Origin: Irpex lacteus
Lineage: Eukaryota > Basidiomycota > Agaricomycetes > Polyporales > Irpicaceae
Assembly: GCA_001986395.2 (NCBI GenBank)
Contig: MQVO02000014.1
Span: 248,001 to 312,000 of the forward strand
Direction of reading: 5' to 3'
Length of the DNA: 64,000 nucleotides
The position numbers and the translations under genes are program-made. Shown here piece by piece: positions 60,601 to 64,000 of this stretch. The stretch's first letter is position 1. Each line of letters opens with the position of its first letter. Below the pieces are notes generated by a model. It was not told the origin of the DNA, searched no databases, and worked only from the letters and a program-made list of their open reading frames with translations.

Positions 60601-63600
60601 ACCAGTGCCCCAGTACTGGCCCCCAAGCACCTTCCAGACCCGATCCTCGACGCCGTCTTCTATTTCTTCTCCCCTCGCTCTCGCCGCTCCTATCGTGGCC
60701 GCCTCCAACTTGGACGACATACCTCCGCCCATGGACCTCAACGAGGGTATCAGTCAACCGATCCCTCTCTCTGCCACTTCTTCATTCGCTGTACGACCAC
60801 CACGCAGGTCTCCTCAGAACCTCGAACCTAAGTTATTCGTCACTCCGCCTATTTCTCCTGCCACGTCTCCTCAAGATCCCCAAGCCACCGCTCGCCGCCA
60901 ACATCGACGACACTCCACCGCTCAACCTCTCATCAGTCCGACTGCCTCTATGTCTAATGCTCCTCTCTCTCCTCGCCTACCTTCTGTCGCACCAGCGCCA
61001 CGTACAACGCCTACGTCGATCAAGGACTTCGAGATCATCAAGCCTATCTCGAAGGGTGCCTTCGGCTCCGTCTTCCTCGCGAAGAAGAAGGCCACAGGCG
61101 ACTACTTTGCCATCAAGGTATTGAAGAAGGCAGATATGATCGCCAAGAATCAGATCACCAACGTCAAGGCGGAGCGTATGATTCTCATGAAGCAATCCGA
61201 GTCGCCGTTCGTCGCGAAGCTCTACTTCACTTTCCAGAGCAAGGAAAATCTTTATCTCGTTATGGAATACCTTAATGGCGGTGACTGTGCCGCGTTAATC
61301 AAGTCTCTTGGTAATCTACCTGAGGAGTGGACAAAGAACTATGTGGCCGAGGTTGTCCTCGGTTTGGAGTCGCTTCATTCGCTGGGTATTGTACATCGGT
61401 ATGATCTCTCGTGTATGCGCTTCTTACAAGAAACTGACTATCCTCTACAGTGATCTCAAACCAGACAACCTCCTTATTGACCAGCATGGTCACCTGAAGC
61501 TCACTGACTTCGGGTTGAGCAGGATCGGTTTGCTCGGTCGACAAACCCGGGATCAACAGTTCTCATCCGACCGTAACGTGCGCGCACGGCCTCGACATAA
61601 CTCCCGACCACCCTCAATCGACTCATACATGTCATCCCCACTGCTCGCAGCAGACTTGCACGGTTCGTATTTCAGCCAGCGCACACAGTCGAATCCACGC
61701 CCGGGATCATCGCCTTATCTACCCCTTACAGATGATGTCAGTGAATCGAGCGGCTCAGAGTCTATCTTCAACTTTTTCCCGAGGAGAAACGGGAAGCAGC
61801 TCAATGATAGTCCGCTTCAGTCGTTTGCGACGGAGTTGACGACGGACTTACGCTCGCATCCTACGCTTACCCCTGGAGGCACCCCGCCGGGAGAACAGAA
61901 GGTCGTGGGTACTCCGGATTATCTCGCACCGGAGACCATCCTGGGATTGCGTGGTGATGATGCTGCCGTTGACTGGGTAAAGTGGTACATTCTCGTGGGC
62001 GATTTGCATTACTAATGGGTTGATATTCAGTGGGCCTTGGGAGTGATCACTTATGAGTTCCTTTACGGTATTCCCCCCTTCCACGATGAGACGCCTGAGA
62101 AGGTGTTCGAGAATATCCTCTCAGGGCACATTGAGTGGCACGATGATTACATCGAGCTTTCGGACGAAGCGAAGGACTTCATTTCTCGGCTCATTACTCT
62201 CGATCCCACACAGCGTCTCGGCGCCAATGGTGCTGAGGAGGTCAAGAGGCACCCCTTCCTCAAGGATATCGACTGGGCTAACGTGACTACCACTGAGGCT
62301 GCCTTCATTCCTCAGGTCACCGATCCGGAGTCGACAGACTACTTCGATCCTCGAGGGGCTGTACTGCAGTTGTTCAACGACGACGATCGTGCAGCCGCTG
62401 CTTCTGAGGTTTCTGATAGCCCATCGTTTAGCTCTGAGCCTGCCCCAGCTAGTGCTCCTCTGCCTGTCACTGGTCGTGAGTCGACGTCTACTCCGAGCGA
62501 CGACGACTTCGGTTCCTTCAGCTTCAAGAACTTGCCCGTGCTCAAGCAAGCAAACGATGATGTGATCCGCAAACTGAGGACTGACCAACTTGCACCTATC
62601 ACCCATGCACTCTCTGAACCGAGCCCGATTCACGCTCGTCGCAAGTCAATCTCGAGCCGCATCAAGAAGCCTTCAAGCGTTATCACGACAATGGAGAATC
62701 CAGCGAAACCGTCACCGACAAACCCGCCGTCTCCTGCTACCTCTACGTCTTCTATTGCTTCCTCTCCCTCTCGCGGTCCACCAACGCCAGGAAGTGCCGG
62801 TAGTCATGCTAGGAAACCATCTGATTACGGGGCTGTGGAACGTTTCAAGCTAAACCACCTCGAGGGCGACATACATCGACGGAACTCCATGCCCAGCAGG
62901 CTCCGTACTGCGTCCGTTTCAACAAGCGGTGATGGCTCTCAGTCCGACTCGTGGTCAGCAGCGGCATCTCAAGAGATCGGTCGTTGGGAGGCACACACTC
63001 CTCCGTCGTCAGTAGCATCCGTTGACCTGAAGAGAGCGCCCGATCCGCAAGACCGTGCGGTGACGTGTTTGTTGGCGGAAGATAATCCTATCACTGCCAA
63101 GATTATCGAGACTCTGCTCATGCGGTTAGGCTGTCGTTGTGTGGTTGTTGCAGATGGTTCTGAGGCTATCAGTGTTGCGATGGGGGATATCAGTAAGTAC
63201 TTGATATATTGCTGGCTAGTGCTTGACATGCTCATCATGACTTGCAGAGTTTGATTGTATTCTTATGGACCTGCACATGCCCATCCGTGAGTAATCTCAG
63301 TTTATCCGCTTCGTTGAATTGTACTCATTGTTATGCAGTCGACGGTGAAGGGGCAGCTCGGTATATCAAAACCACGAACAACAAGAACGCAAACTGCCCG
63401 ATTGTCGCCGTTAGTGCTTACGGTGGCTCAGATCCTACAGAGGGCAGCGACCTGTTCTCTGCGTTCCTTGCGAAACCTGTACAGAAAGCGGATTTGTTGG
63501 CGGTCATGAAACAGCTCGGCTTCAAGACCTCTTCGGCTCCCAGTCGCAGTCGGACTACTGGCGCATCTGCACCGACTGCACCTATGTCTACAATCATTTC

Positions 63601-63610
63601 TACGCGGTGA
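57629..63610 (+). CDS. RIM15: Rim15-type PAS/AGC kinase with response-regulator domain
   Basis: Eight exons (57629-58094, 58163-58319, 58370-59221, 59290-61398, 61451-61976, 62031-63192, 63248-63286, 63339-63610; all phases agree) give 1,860 aa. Order: disordered N-terminus; PAS-like region about 475-545 ([20 protein letters not shown]); a C2HC-type finger ([20 protein letters not shown]) near 635; AGC kinase about 1070-1500 with [35 protein letters not shown], and an insertion of about 135 residues between DFG and GTPDYLAPE, as in Rim15/Greatwall kinases. The C-terminal receiver has [21 protein letters not shown] (phosphoacceptor Asp) and [11 protein letters not shown]. Rim15 promotes quiescence under nutrient limitation downstream of TORC1/PKA and Pho80-Pho85; a Pho80-like cyclin lies at 19-22 kb. 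Confidence 0.92.
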
Positions 63611-64000
63611 CATTCTCAGGATATCCCTTTCGCTTGTGACCTGTTTTCTTCTTTGGTTTTTGGGTTGCCTTGCTTCGCCCCCATTGGTTCTACACGTTGA
63701 CCATTGTCATGCCCACCTTCCTTCCACTAATCTGTCATCCATTCTTCACGATACTTTCAAGTCGATCACGTAACTGTCCCCCGCCCATTATCATCATCAC
63801 CATCATCATGCATATTTTCTCTTTCAGCATCGCATCATCCCAATATCTTCCGCAATGTCCATATCTGCTCTGCATTCGATTCTAGTACTACGCTTTCACT
63901 GTACACTGGAGTTGTTCATCTTTATTGTTGAATGGCATCGGTGGCTCTAGCTGTGCCCTTCATGAAATACTCTTACTGCGTGACTCTGTGCTCTGTCAAT
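63611..64000. other. RIM15 3' flank
   Basis: T/C-rich sequence without a supported ORF, running to the right edge. Confidence 0.4.

Overview
The window is nuclear DNA of a filamentous basidiomycete, most likely a mushroom-forming Agaricomycete. Genes are closely packed on both strands and split by many introns of about 45-70 bp with GT(A/G)AGT-like donors and CTNAC/CTAAT-like branch sites. The gene set is fungal (Rim15 kinase with a C-terminal receiver domain, Far11, Rpn11, Dre2, Dph1, NPC1/Ncr1), and a DUF6589 gene of the type abundant in mushroom genomes is present. The exon joins below were made by hand, and reading frame and phase were checked for most genes.

Layout: (1) 0-6.4 kb is accessory DNA: the C-terminal end of a RecQ-like helicase gene, a DUF6589 gene placed tail-to-tail with it (14 bp between stop codons), and two paralogous genes for small secreted peptides. 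(2) 7.0-17.5 kb holds three tandem, co-oriented genes for large proteins. Each combines an N-terminal TALE-like homeodomain, a second classical-looking but degenerate homeodomain, a long disordered Ser/Pro/acidic region and a conserved C-terminal motif. The third gene has two TALE-like homeodomains in a row. I recognise no named family for them; they are the main candidate for something undescribed. (3) 19.5-35.6 kb is a conserved block: Pho80/Pcl-like cyclin, FAR11 (STRIPAK), DPH1 (diphthamide), NPC1/NCR1 (sterol transport) and an RNPS1-like RRM/RS protein. (4) 36.3-50.6 kb is bounded by two inverted paralogs of an unknown multi-pass membrane protein. Between them lie an 18-bp minisatellite, two tandem copies of a 1.25-kb foldback-like element, DRE2 (Fe-S assembly), a mitochondrial NADH-cytochrome b5 reductase-like gene and a C2H2 zinc-finger gene with an apparent one-base frameshift. 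(5) 51-64 kb holds an unknown coiled-coil protein, RPN11 (proteasome deubiquitinase), mitochondrial ribosomal protein bS18m and RIM15.

Several neighbours are divergent pairs with short shared promoters (DPH1/NPC1, b5 reductase/C2H2, coiled-coil/RPN11). No tRNA, rRNA, CRISPR array or prokaryotic signal was recognised.
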